Part shown: positions 48,010 to 60,149 of the stretch, piece after piece
Numbering within the stretch: position 1 is the first letter of the stretch
How the letters are laid out: the number at the start of each line of letters is the position of its first letter
NCBI GenBank assembly: GCA_002682825.1
Contig: NOKP01000056.1
Coordinates: 1 to 64,000, forward strand
DNA: 64,000 nt
Reading direction: 5' to 3'
Source: Neonectria sp. B-13
Lineage: Eukaryota; Ascomycota; Sordariomycetes; Hypocreales; Nectriaceae
The notes under the pieces: generated by a model
Databases searched by the model: none
What the model was told of the DNA's origin: nothing
What the model saw: the letters and a program-made list of their open reading frames with translations, nothing else
Program-made: the position numbers and the translations under genes

Positions 48010-49457
48010 TATGGAGGTCCGCGTCAAAAGTCCTTGCCTGCCAAGCCACTAAAAACGCTACCGAAAAAGCAATAGTATTCTCACACCAAAATTGTATGGC
48101 CTCATTCTCTCCCCTCAATTCTCTCTCTTGCTGCCGCCACCGCAATGCCAACCGATATCGCGACTCGGGCCTTAGTGGTCACGTTGAAGGCCCCCAACAG
48201 CGCAGCTAAGACTTCCGCCGGGATCTCTCTTGTGACTGGAATCCCCCTACGCACCATCAATAGATCTACGCCCGAGCGATCGAACGAGGCTTCGAACTTA
48301 ATCAACAACCTCTTTCCCTTCGAGATGAGTGGCTGCGTGATGCCCCCCGCTCTGGCCGGCCGTCTAAGCATACATAAGAGGTGCAAGAGGAGGTTATTAA
48401 GATGGTGCGCCGAGACCGCTATGGAAGAGAGAAAACAGCTGCTGATATCGCTGGCCGAGGGATACGATATCTCTGCAATGACGGTATTACGGATCCTTCT
48501 CAAAGTTGGGTTCAAGAAGACCAAACCGACGAGGAAGCCTGGGTTGACGAAGAAGATGAGAAGGGAACGCCTTAACTGGTGTAAAGTCTATGAACACTGG
48601 ACCCTCGAGGATTGGAAGAATGTTATTTGGTCTGATGAGACCTCTGTTATCTTGCTCCATCGTCGAGGGAGCTATTGCGTGTGGCGGAAGTCTGATGAAG
48701 CGTTTGTACGCAGCTGTATTCGCGAGAGATGGAAAGGGGCCAGCGAGTTTATGTTCTAGGGCTGCTTTACATATGAGAAGAAGGGTCCTTGCCATTGCTG
48801 GGCTCCAGAGACCGCAATAGAAAGGCAGCTGCAAAGGAAGAGATTGAAAAGATGAATAAGGAACTAGAGCCTCTTATGAAGGAGCTTTGAGAGCTAAATA
48901 ATGGGATGAGAAGGTTAAAGCTGCGGCAATTGCCTGGCAAGAAACCTGAATGGAAGTGGAAGAAGGAACATGGCAAGCATACGAGAGGCTCAGGTAAAGG
49001 CATCGATTGGTATTGATATCAAAAGACGATCCTGATCCCTTTGATGTTTCCTTTTGCTAAGGAATGCCTAGCTGCTCGGCCGGAGACTGTGGTCCAAGAA
49101 GATAAGGCTCCTGCGCACAGTCATCACATTCAACAGCGGATTTATGACCTGCACGAAGTCCGCCACCTTATTTGGTGTGGCAATTTGCCGGACCTTAATG
49201 CTATTGAGCTTGCGTGGCCGTGGCTTAAAAGGAAGACTACGAGGAAAGGGCCCCTAAGAACCGCCAGGAAGCTATTCGGGCTTGGAAGGCAGCTTGGCTA
49301 GAGCAACCACAAAAGAAGATCCAAGCCTGGATAGTGAGAATACCTCGTCATGTAAAAGAAATCATTAGACAAGAAGGAGGAAATGAGTATAAAGAAGGCT
49401 AAGAAGACCCTCATAGTAATTGAGTGTGGGCAAGGACTTTTGACGCGGACCTCTGTA
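48010..49457 (+). mobile_element. Tc1/mariner transposon, mirror copy
   Basis: TIRs lie at 48012-48038 and 49429-49455, inside TA duplications at 48010-48011 and 49456-49457. Confidence 0.92.
48145..49301 (+). pseudogene. Tc1-type DD34E transposase, mirror copy
   Basis: The catalytic Asp codons lie at 48634-48636 and 49101-49103, and the Glu codon at 49206-49208. It carries the same frameshifts and nonsense codon as the left copy. Confidence 0.88.
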
Positions 49458-50271
49458 GAACTCCTGAATTTCTAGAATAGTAATTAGAACAGACCAAAAG
49501 CTCGCGGAAGAAATATGTTACCGAATACCGAGGCCATATTCCCATGCTCACCAGCCTCACGTCAGCTCGTCTGCCCTACAGGTGACGATGGCATTCGCAA
49601 GGCGAGCCGTTGGCTCCGTTGATGTGGTCGCAACTTAGTAAGCCCCTTCCAGAATCACACAGCCTGTCTAAAAAATCAGGAGGCGTCAGTAACATATGGA
49701 TGGGAGCCTTGAATTTTGGCGTTGGTGGGACGTGTTTCGGACTAATTTGTTACATGTCCGGCTCGTTTTGCTCATCCGTTCATCGCAAAGACGCCACGGT
49801 ACCTGCATTTGGGGCTTAATAATTAGCTTCGGAAGCCTTCGTGTTACATGTTCTGGCATGAGCCGTTATATTTCAAAGCAACAAGGGGGTTTACTCAGGC
49901 GGGGAGTCTGCGGGAGAGCCTGTGGGTGTACGTACGCGTTAGCGGCGGAATAGTTGGGCCGATGACTCCTAGTGCGCTGTGCCGAGACTTGGTCACTCGG
50001 CATTTCTCCTGGAGCCATTCACCTTAACTCCGCGCAGTTCCACCTGGGAGTAGCTAAACACCAGAATGTGTGTAGTTTCAACGTCTTTCTTGCGTGCGCG
50101 ATACCAGTGGCTCGGGGCATGTAGAATTATAGTTTTACTAGGATTTTCTCATTTGCAGCGACGTATTGCGTATAAAACACCAACAGTGCCCGCTTGGTTT
50201 TCCCTCCTCTCACCAACATCACCACAAAGTCACATTTCAATCATTCCTCAACTCACTCATCCTTCATCAAC
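49458..50271. other. Region upstream of the crotonase gene, mirror copy
   Basis: A TATAAAA box lies at 50171-50177. No gene. Confidence 0.45.
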
Positions 50272-51221
50272 ATGTCTCCTACGTGGCTTCAGATCCCCGC
50301 CCTAGTTGGGCTCCTGGTTTTAAGTCTATCTCCAACGCTTGCCCTGGATCTCCCGAAATACCGAGGCCTAAAGACTGCCCAGAATGGGAGTGTCCTCGAA
50401 ATCACTCTCCACAATCCAGACTCTGAGATCAATCTCTGGGGCGTGGATTTCCAGGATGGGTTGACGGACATTGTGCAGAGACTTCAGGTCGACAATGAAA
50501 CCAAGATCGTCATTTTCAAGAGCGACGTTCCAAGGTTCTTCTCTGCCCATTTGGATCTTCTCATGCCCGGAATCGGTAAGCAAGGCGCTGGAATCCAATT
50601 ACTTTTGTACCACATCTAATGCATGAACTAGAAACTGTTGGAGATAAGTTTTCTGGACTTATGTGGAACATCACGAAACTGCCGCAGGTCACCATTGGAG
50701 CTGTCGAGGGGAGAGCCCGCGGAGCAGGCAACGAGCTCCTGATGGCTTTGGACATGCGATTCGCAACCAATTACGAAACGCTCCTCGGGCAGATCGAGGT
50801 CGGCACCGGTCTCATCCCGGGAGGTGGAGGAAGCCAGCATCTTCCCCGCCTCATCGGCCGCGGCCTGGCAATGGAGTACATCCTGAGCGGCAAGGACATC
50901 AACGCGGAAAACGCGGAGAGAATCGGCTGGATCAACAAGGCTTTCGACACATCGGGCGAGATGTATGCCTACATCGACGAGCTTACCTCGCGTCTGCGTC
51001 TGTTCCCCCTGGGAGCGTTGTCGGCAGCCAAGGATTCGATCAATCTATCGGTGCGTCCTCCGCGGGACAACTTCTTGCAGGATTCCGCATCCTTCACTCG
51101 CCGTCTGGGCGATCCGGTCGTGCAGCAGCTTGTCGGCAGAGCCTTGGCTTTGTCAAACAACTTGACATTGGGCGAACTGGAGCTCAACTTGGGAAGAGAC
51201 CTGCCGTTGCTGTACAATTAG
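50272..51221 (+). CDS. Secreted crotonase-family protein, mirror copy
   Basis: Exons 50272-50575 and 50632-51221 around the intron 50576-50631, encoding 297 residues. The splice (GGAATCG joined to AAACTG) makes codon 102 a Glu and keeps the frame. The longer alternative frame at 50663-51322 is a shadow. Confidence 0.88.
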
Positions 51222-51835
51222 AGTCTTGTCTACTGGTGAAGAGTGTGTCTGCTTGGGGTGTGTTGTTGGCAGAACCAACCGGAAACACAAAGAGACTTGA
51301 GGTGGATAAACGGATTGTCTGACTATAGAATATCGTGATGGTGGCCATGAACTCTCGGCGTTTTAATGAGTGTCAGGATAGCTAGCATTACTTCACCTGG
51401 CCAAATTAGCCCCTAGCTGATCAATGACACAAAAGAGACTGCCAGGCCCGTCAAACGGGAAGACATCACTTTTCTTTTTCTCCCAGTTTCATTCCATCTT
51501 CCCGTTGCGCGAGAATACACTCATTTTCGTACTGCACAAGCATAAACCAGATGAGGAATGGGGCCAAATCAACAGGTTTGCTACTATCAGCTGAATGTGG
51601 ATTATTTGGGTCTTCATGAAGGCGAGATTTCCTCAAGAGAGGCTTTCGTCGCTGAAGTTGGCGTCGATGCACCTGGCGCAGGAGCGATGTCAGACCTGCA
51701 ATTGGACGGCGAATAAGAGGCTTTGTCGAGTTGTAGTACTAATCGTATGTACCAGATGTATAGACTACTTGGCCATGGCATGCTTGATTGTTAACTCATC
51801 TTCATTGATAGGTTTGTTTCGGACAAATCGTGTTC
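51222..51835. other. Crotonase-epimerase intergenic region, mirror copy
   Basis: No gene supported. Confidence 0.45.
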
Positions 51836-51960
51836 CGCGTTACTGATGGGACTCCATCAGTAACGCGATTCAGACTTACCAATCAGGACTCCACCGATAA
51901 CGCAATTGAGATTTACCAATTGACCCGATGACTACTAGCAATGATCATAGTTGTATATAG
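51836..51960 (+). promoter_or_regulatory. Epimerase promoter repeat and hairpin, mirror copy
   Basis: The 14-bp stem lies at 51836-51849 and 51854-51867. The 35-bp near-repeats lie at 51849-51883 and 51886-51920, and the TATATA box near 51955. Confidence 0.55.
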
Positions 51961-52021
51961 TCGGCCATGCCTCTCTTCCATCTATCATTGTTTGAACGAT
52001 CCATAATAAGACTATCTCAAA

Positions 52022-53246
52022 ATGTCGGAACAACTACTCGTGGTAAGCATCATGTTGCCCTGTTGGACCTGATCACGACGCACAGCATGTTCCCTCATCC
52101 TCTAGCTGACATGTGGTAGATTACTGGTGTCTCTGGCCATGTTGGCTTCCGTGTCCTTGTGGAGGCTCTCGCTCGAGGCTATTCTGTACGGGCAATCATA
52201 CGCAGGGCTGACCAGGCCGCCCTCATCAAAGGGACCAAATCCATCCAACCCTTTTTGAAGCACTTGGAGATGACCGTTGTTCCAGACCTGCTTGTGCCAG
52301 GTGCATTTGACGGAGTCCTTGACGGCGCAAGCGGGATTGTTCATGTTGCATCTCCTCTCGCTCTATTTGTAAGTTCTTGGCTGATGTTTGTCACCCTCGT
52401 GGTCAATTGCTAAGGGTGGGGTCAACTCAGAGCAATAACTTGAAGCAGGATGTAATCGACCCAGCCATCATGGCCACCGTTGGCATACTGAAGTCAGCGG
52501 CGAAGGTTTCATCGATCAAGAGGGTTGTCATTACATCTTCAATAGCCACACTCCTTACGTGGGACTACATCATTTCAGATGATGTAACCAAGGTCTTTAC
52601 TGGTATGTCCATGGCATGAACCTCCCAGCTGTGGACAATGCTAATATGCAACCTCCGAGCAGCTCAGGACACTTACACTCCACCTGACGCCGACACTAAC
52701 TTCGACCTGCCCATTCAGGCATATGGAGTGGCGAAGGCGCTGGCACTTGTCGCCACTCAACGGTTTGTCGCGGAGGAGAAGCCGTCTTTCGATGTCGTCA
52801 ATCTCCTCCCCAGCATGGTCATCGGGAGAAATGAGTTGAACGCAACCAAGGAAGAGGTCGCAAGCGGCACCAACAACAACGTCATGGGCGCCTTGCTCGG
52901 ATCTAAGGCCGAGATGCTCGCGCTCGGGGTCTCAGTCCACGTCAACGACGTCGCAAAGGCTCACATTGATGCGCTGAATCCTTCGATCCCTGGCAACCGA
53001 AACTTCATCTGTTCTTCGGGCGGACTGCAAGGAACCACGTGGGCTGACGCCAAGGACATTGCAAAGCAGCGCTTCGGCAAGGCGGTGGCCGATGGCGTGC
53101 TCACCCTGGACGGGAGTGTTCCATCGAGATCGATCCGCCTCGATGCGTCCGAGACGGAGCGAGTGTTTGGATGGAAGTTTGCGGGATTCGAAGACCAAGT
53201 TCAGAGCGTGACCGACCACTATTTGGAGCTTCTGGCGGCCGAGTAG
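52022..53246 (+). CDS. Epimerase/DFR-like reductase, mirror copy
   Basis: Exons 52022-52042, 52120-52368, 52431-52602 and 52663-53246, encoding 341 residues. In this orientation the splice sites read directly on the plus strand: GTAAGC (52043), GTAAGT (52369) and GTATGT (52603). Confidence 0.9.
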
Positions 53247-53654
53247 TTCCATCTTGAGTCCCATGTAGCGCAAGAGCAGGCAGCCCCGAGCTGCAGTGTT
53301 GCATGGGAGATGCTTACAGCTAAATCTTGTCCTTGACTTTAGTAGCTAATTGCCTAGTAATCTACAAATGTTGGCATTTTACCCTGATCGCCCCTGATTC
53401 ATGGCACTATCGGAGTGAAAGGGAACTTGACGTGTTTGGACATGGCCATCAGCTCTATGATATCTTTGGAGCCGAGACCAAAGATTGTGTAGTAGGGTAC
53501 GGTCGCGATCTTATGGAAATGCTAACATGGATCATTATATAGACCTCGCCTAATTCTGCCTGGACAGTCTCTTTCACCCTGGATACTAGGCATGGCGACA
53601 AATAGGGACGAAGACATAGCTGTATATTGTAAGTGGCTGCCGGTACTTTCACGG
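53247..53654. other. Convergent 3' intergenic region, mirror copy
   Basis: I see nothing beyond presumed 3' UTRs. Confidence 0.5.
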
Positions 53655-54770
53655 CTACGATACGGTTGACTCGTTTATCCAAGCCTCAAGGACTGTTACT
53701 ACCACTTCAAACCTCACCCGCGGCCCGTCCCCCATGCACACGCAGCCGCAAACCATCTTGTCGATCAATCTCTGAACCCTCGACAAGTCCACTGGTGTCC
53801 CCAAGCCTTGCAAAGCCTGCTCAATGACTCGATAATCGTCTCCGAGTCTCTCCCTCAAGAGACTTTCGACCTGATCCGGCCGCAGAAAGGCCTCGAGCGG
53901 CGTTCCGATAGCTTCACACGTGTGGGCCATCATGCGATGCATCTTCGTCCCGCCGTCGGGGTCGTAGTCCGGGTGATCAGAGGCGATGAAGCCCTGCTTG
54001 CGAAACGTCAATCTGGCGTGTATGCAGTTGAGGATGTGGCGATCGGGCTTCATGGGAACAATCTCGCCGAATACTTTGTGGGCGGTGGCGGCGGCCGCGC
54101 TGTTGTCGCCGAGGGCCGCCTGGAGGATCTTGAAGCCCCAGAACAGGCCGGACCAGAATAAGACGCTGGAGAGCGTCGTGGTGGTTTCCAGGTAGGGAAC
54201 GATGTCGACTGGAGGGTTGCTCAGCCTGATGACGGGATACTCGAGCCACAGACCAAAGCCGAGACGTGGGGACATTCGTCCGGTCTGGTAGCCGTGTTCG
54301 CTTGCTGTGATATATTGGTGCTGGTTAAGCTGTTCATGATACACCCTGGGTAGCACTGAGACGGGATGGTGCCCTGGCCCATGAGACGACGAGGGCGGGG
54401 GCAGTGTTCTTCCAGATTGCGTTACTGAGGGCTCCTCGGCGGCCTGGTTATCATCATGGCCATCCCCCTCCTCCGAGTCATCGAGGCCGGCAGCCTGCCG
54501 GACATTCCGCATCACCTCATCCAGCTCTGCATTGCCCAGCCGAGACGCAACGCGGTTGAGAGACGCGATGGCGCTCTGCATCGCCTGGTTGCGATCTCGA
54601 AGTTCGTTGATGGTCGTAATCTGCCTCTGCCTAAAGGCTCTCTGGGCGTTACGACCTCTTTCTCTGCGTTGCTGCGCCATCTTAGCAAAGTCGAACGCCT
54701 TCTTCCCTTTGGTTACTCTTACCTTCAGCTCATCGTCGGCTGGCGACGCATCGTCTCCGGCGCCCTTCAT
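53655..54770 (-). CDS. bZIP transcription factor, mirror copy
   Basis: 371 residues from the first in-frame ATG (54768-54770). The basic region lies at about 54621-54674. The Gly-for-Asn substitution is the same as in the left copy. Confidence 0.88.
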   Translation of the reverse strand: MKGAGDDASPADDELKVRVTKGKKAFDFAKMAQQRRERGRNAQRAFRQRQITTINELRDRNQAMQSAIASLNRVASRLGNAELDEVMRNVRQAAGLDDSEEGDGHDDNQAAEEPSVTQSGRTLPPPSSSHGPGHHPVSVLPRVYHEQLNQHQYITASEHGYQTGRMSPRLGFGLWLEYPVIRLSNPPVDIVPYLETTTTLSSVLFWSGLFWGFKILQAALGDNSAAAATAHKVFGEIVPMKPDRHILNCIHARLTFRKQGFIASDHPDYDPDGGTKMHRMMAHTCEAIGTPLEAFLRPDQVESLLRERLGDDYRVIEQALQGLGTPVDLSRVQRLIDKMVCGCVCMGDGPRVRFEVVVTVLEAWINESTVS

Positions 54771-55864
54771 CTTGGTGGGGGCTGCTGCCAAGTCGGTCAA
54801 CGCAGAAAACAGGTCGACGGCTTCATGACCTGGAGAGAATGGGGCTGAGACGGCGCATTCAACTGGGGGTTCTGGGATTTACGGGGCTCCAAAGCCATGA
54901 CTCGGGATTAAGCCATGGATGGATGACCAGGAACTAATTAAACCATGTCATTACCCAGCAAATCGGGTTCATTAGTCTCTCTCGCCGGTTTCATTCCACC
55001 AAAGCTTATTTACGTGTGTCCATGATACGTAGATTTATCAGCGTCATTGTGTTTCGCTTTTGGAACAACACGAGACGGAAAGATTTCCGATAGTGCGGAC
55101 GAGGGCGGGCCGTATCGGCAAGTTTCTTCAACTGTGAAGGGAGAAACATAAGCCAACGTAAGCAACACGAGTACCTAAGTACAGGCATCTTATTGGAGCG
55201 ATATCAGCGTGTCATGCCGACAGTAATAGGACAGCTGTACGGCTACCCACATCTCACCAAGTCGGCAAGCCACTGTTTGTATGATAATTCACTTCAAGGG
55301 AGTGACTGTTGAAGAGCTCGACTGGCTGATTAATCATACCGAATTTTGCACCCATCAGTAATGTGGCGGGCACCTTAGTCTCAGCATTGGCCCTCGACTG
55401 GGGTGATTGAGATGTGGATTGTCACTAATAATTCGTAGCGCACATAATTGTCCCGATTCTTCCTGCTCATCAGTAATTGCGCTAAAGAAGCCCACATTTC
55501 CATCCTGGCAGCGGTGCAATGTTGGTCCGATATCATCTCGCCTCTCCATCGTTTTCTAGACTTCTTAGACTTGACACGCAAAAATTACTTTGTCCGAACA
55601 ATACGTCCATTTCCTTAGATGTGCATTGACATGCATCAACGATGAAGATCCCAATCTACAGTTGGCAAGCGGTTCAACGGCGGCCAGGTCTGGCCTTGTA
55701 ATCACTGACACCCTTACGCCAAACTTGCTAATTCACCATTGTTTGCAATCACTTTCATATTCAATCTCGAGAGTCTTCGACAACGTAGCCCTATTCGTGA
55801 TCTATAAAGCTTCAAAATAATTTGTTGTTGGCCCAGGCCCTAAACGATGTTCGACCGCAGCCTT
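54771..55864. other. SDR-bZIP intergenic region, mirror copy
   Basis: TTACTGAT motifs lie at 55354-55361 and 55469-55476 (as ATCAGTAA on the plus strand). The upstream ATGs of the bZIP gene are at 54826, 54858 and 54898 on the minus strand. Confidence 0.45.
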
Positions 55865-56623
55865 CTACCAGGGGATAACAGTGCCATCATTGTTTCGGAA
55901 GGTTCCGCTGAGCTCCTTTGGCTCAATCTCAAATGTCGTCTTGACCATGTTGGATACGCTCGTCTCTACCGAAATGCCGCCCAGAGCCTCCATGTCCATC
56001 CCGCTGCCGGCCGTGAGATCCGTCTCCACCAGGCCAGGGTGGAACACGAAGCTGGTCAACCAAGGCTCCTCAAAGGAAAGTAAACGGATGAACCAGTTCA
56101 GGGCCGACTTGGACGCACCATAGGGGCTCGAACTCTCGGGGAAGTTGGAGAAGATCTCCTGCGAGCCAATAGAGCCGATGATGGTGGAAATGGCAATGAA
56201 CCTGGGGCTGCCGGTCTTGCTGGCCTTGAGAAGGTCCGCCGTGGCCTGGAAGAGGGCCAAGGGGCCAATTACGTTGACGTTGAAGTGCTTAAGCGTGTTG
56301 GAGACTGACGTCTTTCGGACACTGGTGCCGCCCTGAGCGATGCCGGCGTTGGCAATTATGATGTCTAGATAAGTGACACCCTGGTCACGGAGTTGAGCCA
56401 CGGCACTAGCAGCATCAGTCTCGACGGCAGCGTCTAGCTTGACGATGATGAGCTTCGTGTCTGGTCCCTTGGGCAGGTCGGCGAGCGCCTTGGACGTCGG
56501 GTGCGAGGGGTCGCGGACAGCAGCGATGACGGTGGTCGACGGCTTCTGCAGGATGCGCTGGACAAAGCCCTTGCCGATGCCGCGGTTGGCGCCAGTGATG
56601 AGGTAGCTTGATGGGGCATTCAT
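55865..56623 (-). CDS. Short-chain dehydrogenase/reductase, mirror copy
   Basis: Intronless, 252 residues, identical to the left-arm SDR, with the same YGASK active site. Confidence 0.9.
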   Translation of the reverse strand: MNAPSSYLITGANRGIGKGFVQRILQKPSTTVIAAVRDPSHPTSKALADLPKGPDTKLIIVKLDAAVETDAASAVAQLRDQGVTYLDIIIANAGIAQGGTSVRKTSVSNTLKHFNVNVIGPLALFQATADLLKASKTGSPRFIAISTIIGSIGSQEIFSNFPESSSPYGASKSALNWFIRLLSFEEPWLTSFVFHPGLVETDLTAGSGMDMEALGGISVETSVSNMVKTTFEIEPKELSGTFRNNDGTVIPW

Positions 56624-58042
56624 TTTGGTAGTTACGAGTAGGAGAAATAGATGTGAAAGTTGGGAATCAAGGTAAAAATGTTGATGAAGAGTGTGTTCCT
56701 TTTAAGAGCACAATCTTCAACTATATACCGAGCATCCAGTTGGTAAGGACTACAATGGAACGCTGCATGATGCTTTGAAATCGAACATATTCGATGAACC
56801 ACACGCCGCAATGCATTCGATTCTGGACTAGGGATACGAATGCTTAGTCAAAGCGGCTGCGTTATGGAAGACATCCGACACCTGTCGCAAGAGGCTCTCG
56901 AGCCCGAAACTGCTCTGTAGTGGGCATTGTGAGTAGTCACGCCAACCCACGTCTGGGTTTTCAAAATCCTAGCTCTGTCCCGTACCCGGGGTATCAGTAA
57001 CGATGCAATCTTACCGGCCACAATTTGAGCCGAGTGCAGAGAGGTAGAGAGATATCTCCTCCCAGAAAGCATTAGACGAGTCAGTGCGTCTCCACTATGT
57101 TAGAACACCATTATATAAACGGCCGCACTGAACAGTAATTGAGGCGATTTAGCCTTGAGGCTGGAAAACAGCCATGCCACAGCGATTTCCAATCAACCAA
57201 CGTTACAAAGCTATATCAGTAAAGTTGGCACACGGTGTAAAAATATGTTGTGAGCATTCGGGAACTTCTACTATTTTCACCGACGCTTTAGTGACCCGCA
57301 GACCCCTGATCATGGCGATGACCTCACGTATCGAAGCCTAACTTAAGTCCGAGGACAACTGAGGACTTTTGGCTGGACCTCTCTATTCGATTACTCAACC
57401 ATAGGCTGACCATCCTAAGACCTAGCCGAAAGGGCCTTGCTACCTTGCCAGGGGTGTAGATCAACGAGACCTTCTCATGTCCTGTATTCCCCTTCGTGTC
57501 GTTTACAGTAGGTGGCCCCTCATGTTCTGTTTGGAATATTCACACTGTCACCGCAGCCACTCCAGAGGATGAGGCGCTGTTGTCCCCACACACGTTGGAA
57601 GATCAAATTCGGGACGTTCGTGCCGGAGTAAACGACGCATTTATTAGGTTCACAATTGGCCGGCAATAGCATAGTTCGACAATTGTTCAAAAAAAAATAT
57701 CAAAGTTTGAATGAGGCCCAAGTCTCTTTGTTATTTCGCAATCAATTGATCTAAGCTGTAGGTTGTGCTGTATTGAAGAAAGGCTAGAGATGAATTTCTT
57801 GTAGATAACTAATTATTTTTTGTTCATCTGTGTTTCCTACCCCACACCATAGAGTCTCCTTGCATTTAATAAAGATTTCTCTCATCCGCCTGATTACTTC
57901 CACAATTGCCTCCTCGTCATGAAATGCCCAGCATAATCTAACAGTGCTTCCGAATCCCATTTCCCACCTTTTTCTACTCCCACTATCCCCCTTGACCTCA
58001 AACATCTTTCCATACGCAAACCCTCGGTCAACCTTCCGGGCT
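56624..58042. other. Region between the SDR and MBL genes, mirror copy
   Basis: TTACTGAT motifs lie at 56993-57000 and 57215-57222. No gene. Confidence 0.5.
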
Positions 58043-59091
58043 CTATTCCAGGTTCCAGCCTTCAAGCTGCTGGACGTTGCTGTAAGATGACAAGTCGATG
58101 GTACGGACCAGTCGCGTCCCTCCTCGACCAAACTCCTCGCTAGTAACGTTGAGAAGGGTAGCCGAAGTATGGGAGGTGTTTGAAGCGAGGAGACCAGGGA
58201 ACTCGGCGTTAAACTTGTCAAAGATCTCCTTAGGCGTAAAGAAGTCTATACCTTTGGACTCGATCTCGTCCTGGAAAAACCTGATGTACCGCCTGGAGTA
58301 TTCCAAGTCAAATGCAGATCCAAATTTATCAAGGACCAGCGAGTGGCCGGGAACGATTGTCTTGGGGCCAAGCTGGTCGATGAAGTCTAGCGTTGACAGC
58401 CAGCTGTCCGTCAAGCTGGCGAGAGCAAGTCTGCGAGCCAAAAGTGCACGGTGTGGCTGCAAACAGAGTCTCCAGCTATCAATGTGGATATGGACGGGAT
58501 CCAGAAAAGCGTCTCATCAATTGTATCCGCAACAAGGGGGACTGATCAGGTGAATAGGTGAAGATTGGTCGCCAGGGAGGGTAAAGAATGTGAAATCGTA
58601 AGGAGTGGGAATGGCAGCCTTATCGACGATTGCGTCGTCACCGAGGATCGCTTTCCAGACTCTGATCTATTGGACCGAGTCTCGTTAGTCTCTGGGTAGT
58701 TCTCGGATCACTGACGAAACTGCCTCACCCGCTCTTGAGCATCGTTCTTGATGAGACTGACAGCCTTGGAGTTGGCATAGAAGTTGCCCTCGGAGAATCT
58801 TGCCAGGAACGCAGCCCTGCTGAGATAGTGATCAGGATGGAAATGACTGGAGAAGGCGGCGACCAAGGGCTTGTCCGTAGTGTTGGCTACCCAGTCGGCG
58901 AGGGCAACAGCTTGTGGCACTGCGAGCGGGAGGTCAATGATGACGGCTGCTTCGGAACCAATTACTAAGGACGAGACCATGTCCAGAGATGGCCCAGAGT
59001 TGATGAAGTGCTCGACACGAAGCTTAGGGGCGCAGGAAATGCACACAGCGCTGATGCTGATCAAGGCTGGCAGAAAAACTTGGCTGAGCAT
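58043..59091 (-). pseudogene. Metallo-beta-lactamase-fold hydrolase, frameshifted, mirror copy
   Basis: Exons 58729-59091 and 58043-58666. Both compensating indels (C-run at 58536-58540 read as G on this strand; base loss near 58414) are identical to the left copy. This argues against independent sequencing of two loci with random errors. Confidence 0.75.
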
Positions 59092-59749
59092 TTTCCGTAA
59101 TACTGAGGGCGAAATTTAGCGCAATATGGATGATGTGGACTCACGTCAGCATTTTCCCCAAATTCACGAGGCGTGGGAAGAGTTCTATGAAATACTCTGG
59201 GCGTGGTCCCAGGTCGTATGCCTCATTTCGTTTTAAATTTGCAAGACTTTCATCCATCGAATCGGACAGTCAGACAGATTACGACAGGGCTTGAGGAAGC
59301 GGATATCAAAGCACAACTATAAGTAGGTATGGATATGTTACTAATCTTTGACCTCCAGGGTTCTTTGCAGCCGCTGTCCTTACTGCCAATACTATTACTG
59401 TTTAGTATCTTGTGTTGGTATAAGGTTTAGTTGTTAATGGGTCGAAGGAATTGGGGGCCGTTCGACAGTTTTAGGAGCAACTTGATTTTGTAATAAGCTA
59501 GTTACTCATCGGAAGTAAACTGGCCCGAACATGAATTACTCCCAAAGGCAGGGCGAAACCTTTGACCGGCCGGCCCGGCAGCTTAAGTTTGTCGAACCAT
59601 CTTGATATTGGGCGTTGAGGTCGGGAAAAGGCCACAAGCATCAAGAGTCGAACATATATTGCCCCCAAACTTCTCCTCTTCGAGCGCCAAGTTCACCAAG
59701 TTCACGCACGGTTTTGCATCCAACCTGAAGCCATCATTTCACCCCCCCC
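59092..59749. other. Outer end of the right arm
   Basis: No gene. It ends in C8 at 59742-59749, directly at the gap. Confidence 0.5.
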
Positions 59750-60091
59750 NNNNNNNNNNNNNNNNNNNNNNNNNNNNNNNNNNNNNNNNNNNNNNNNNNN
59801 NNNNNNNNNNNNNNNNNNNNNNNNNNNNNNNNNNNNNNNNNNNNNNNNNNNNNNNNNNNNNNNNNNNNNNNNNNNNNNNNNNNNNNNNNNNNNNNNNNNN
59901 NNNNNNNNNNNNNNNNNNNNNNNNNNNNNNNNNNNNNNNNNNNNNNNNNNNNNNNNNNNNNNNNNNNNNNNNNNNNNNNNNNNNNNNNNNNNNNNNNNNN
60001 NNNNNNNNNNNNNNNNNNNNNNNNNNNNNNNNNNNNNNNNNNNNNNNNNNNNNNNNNNNNNNNNNNNNNNNNNNNNNNNNNNNNNNNNNNN
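59750..60091. other. Assembly gap (342 N)
   Basis: The length is not a round number, so it is probably an estimated-size gap. Open frames running into it are artefacts. Confidence 0.99.
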
Positions 60092-60149
60092 AGTAGTTCC
60101 CTCCGACCAAAACCCCGATTTCTTCTTCCAAAGATACGCAACAAGCACA

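Larger units (their letters stand above)
30025..59749 (-). repeat. Right arm of the giant inverted repeat
   Basis: It mirrors 1-29725 and ends in C8 directly at the next gap. All lesions in pseudogenes (frameshifts, stops) and all RIP changes inspected are identical to the left arm, so the copies share their entire mutational history. Confidence 0.97.
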
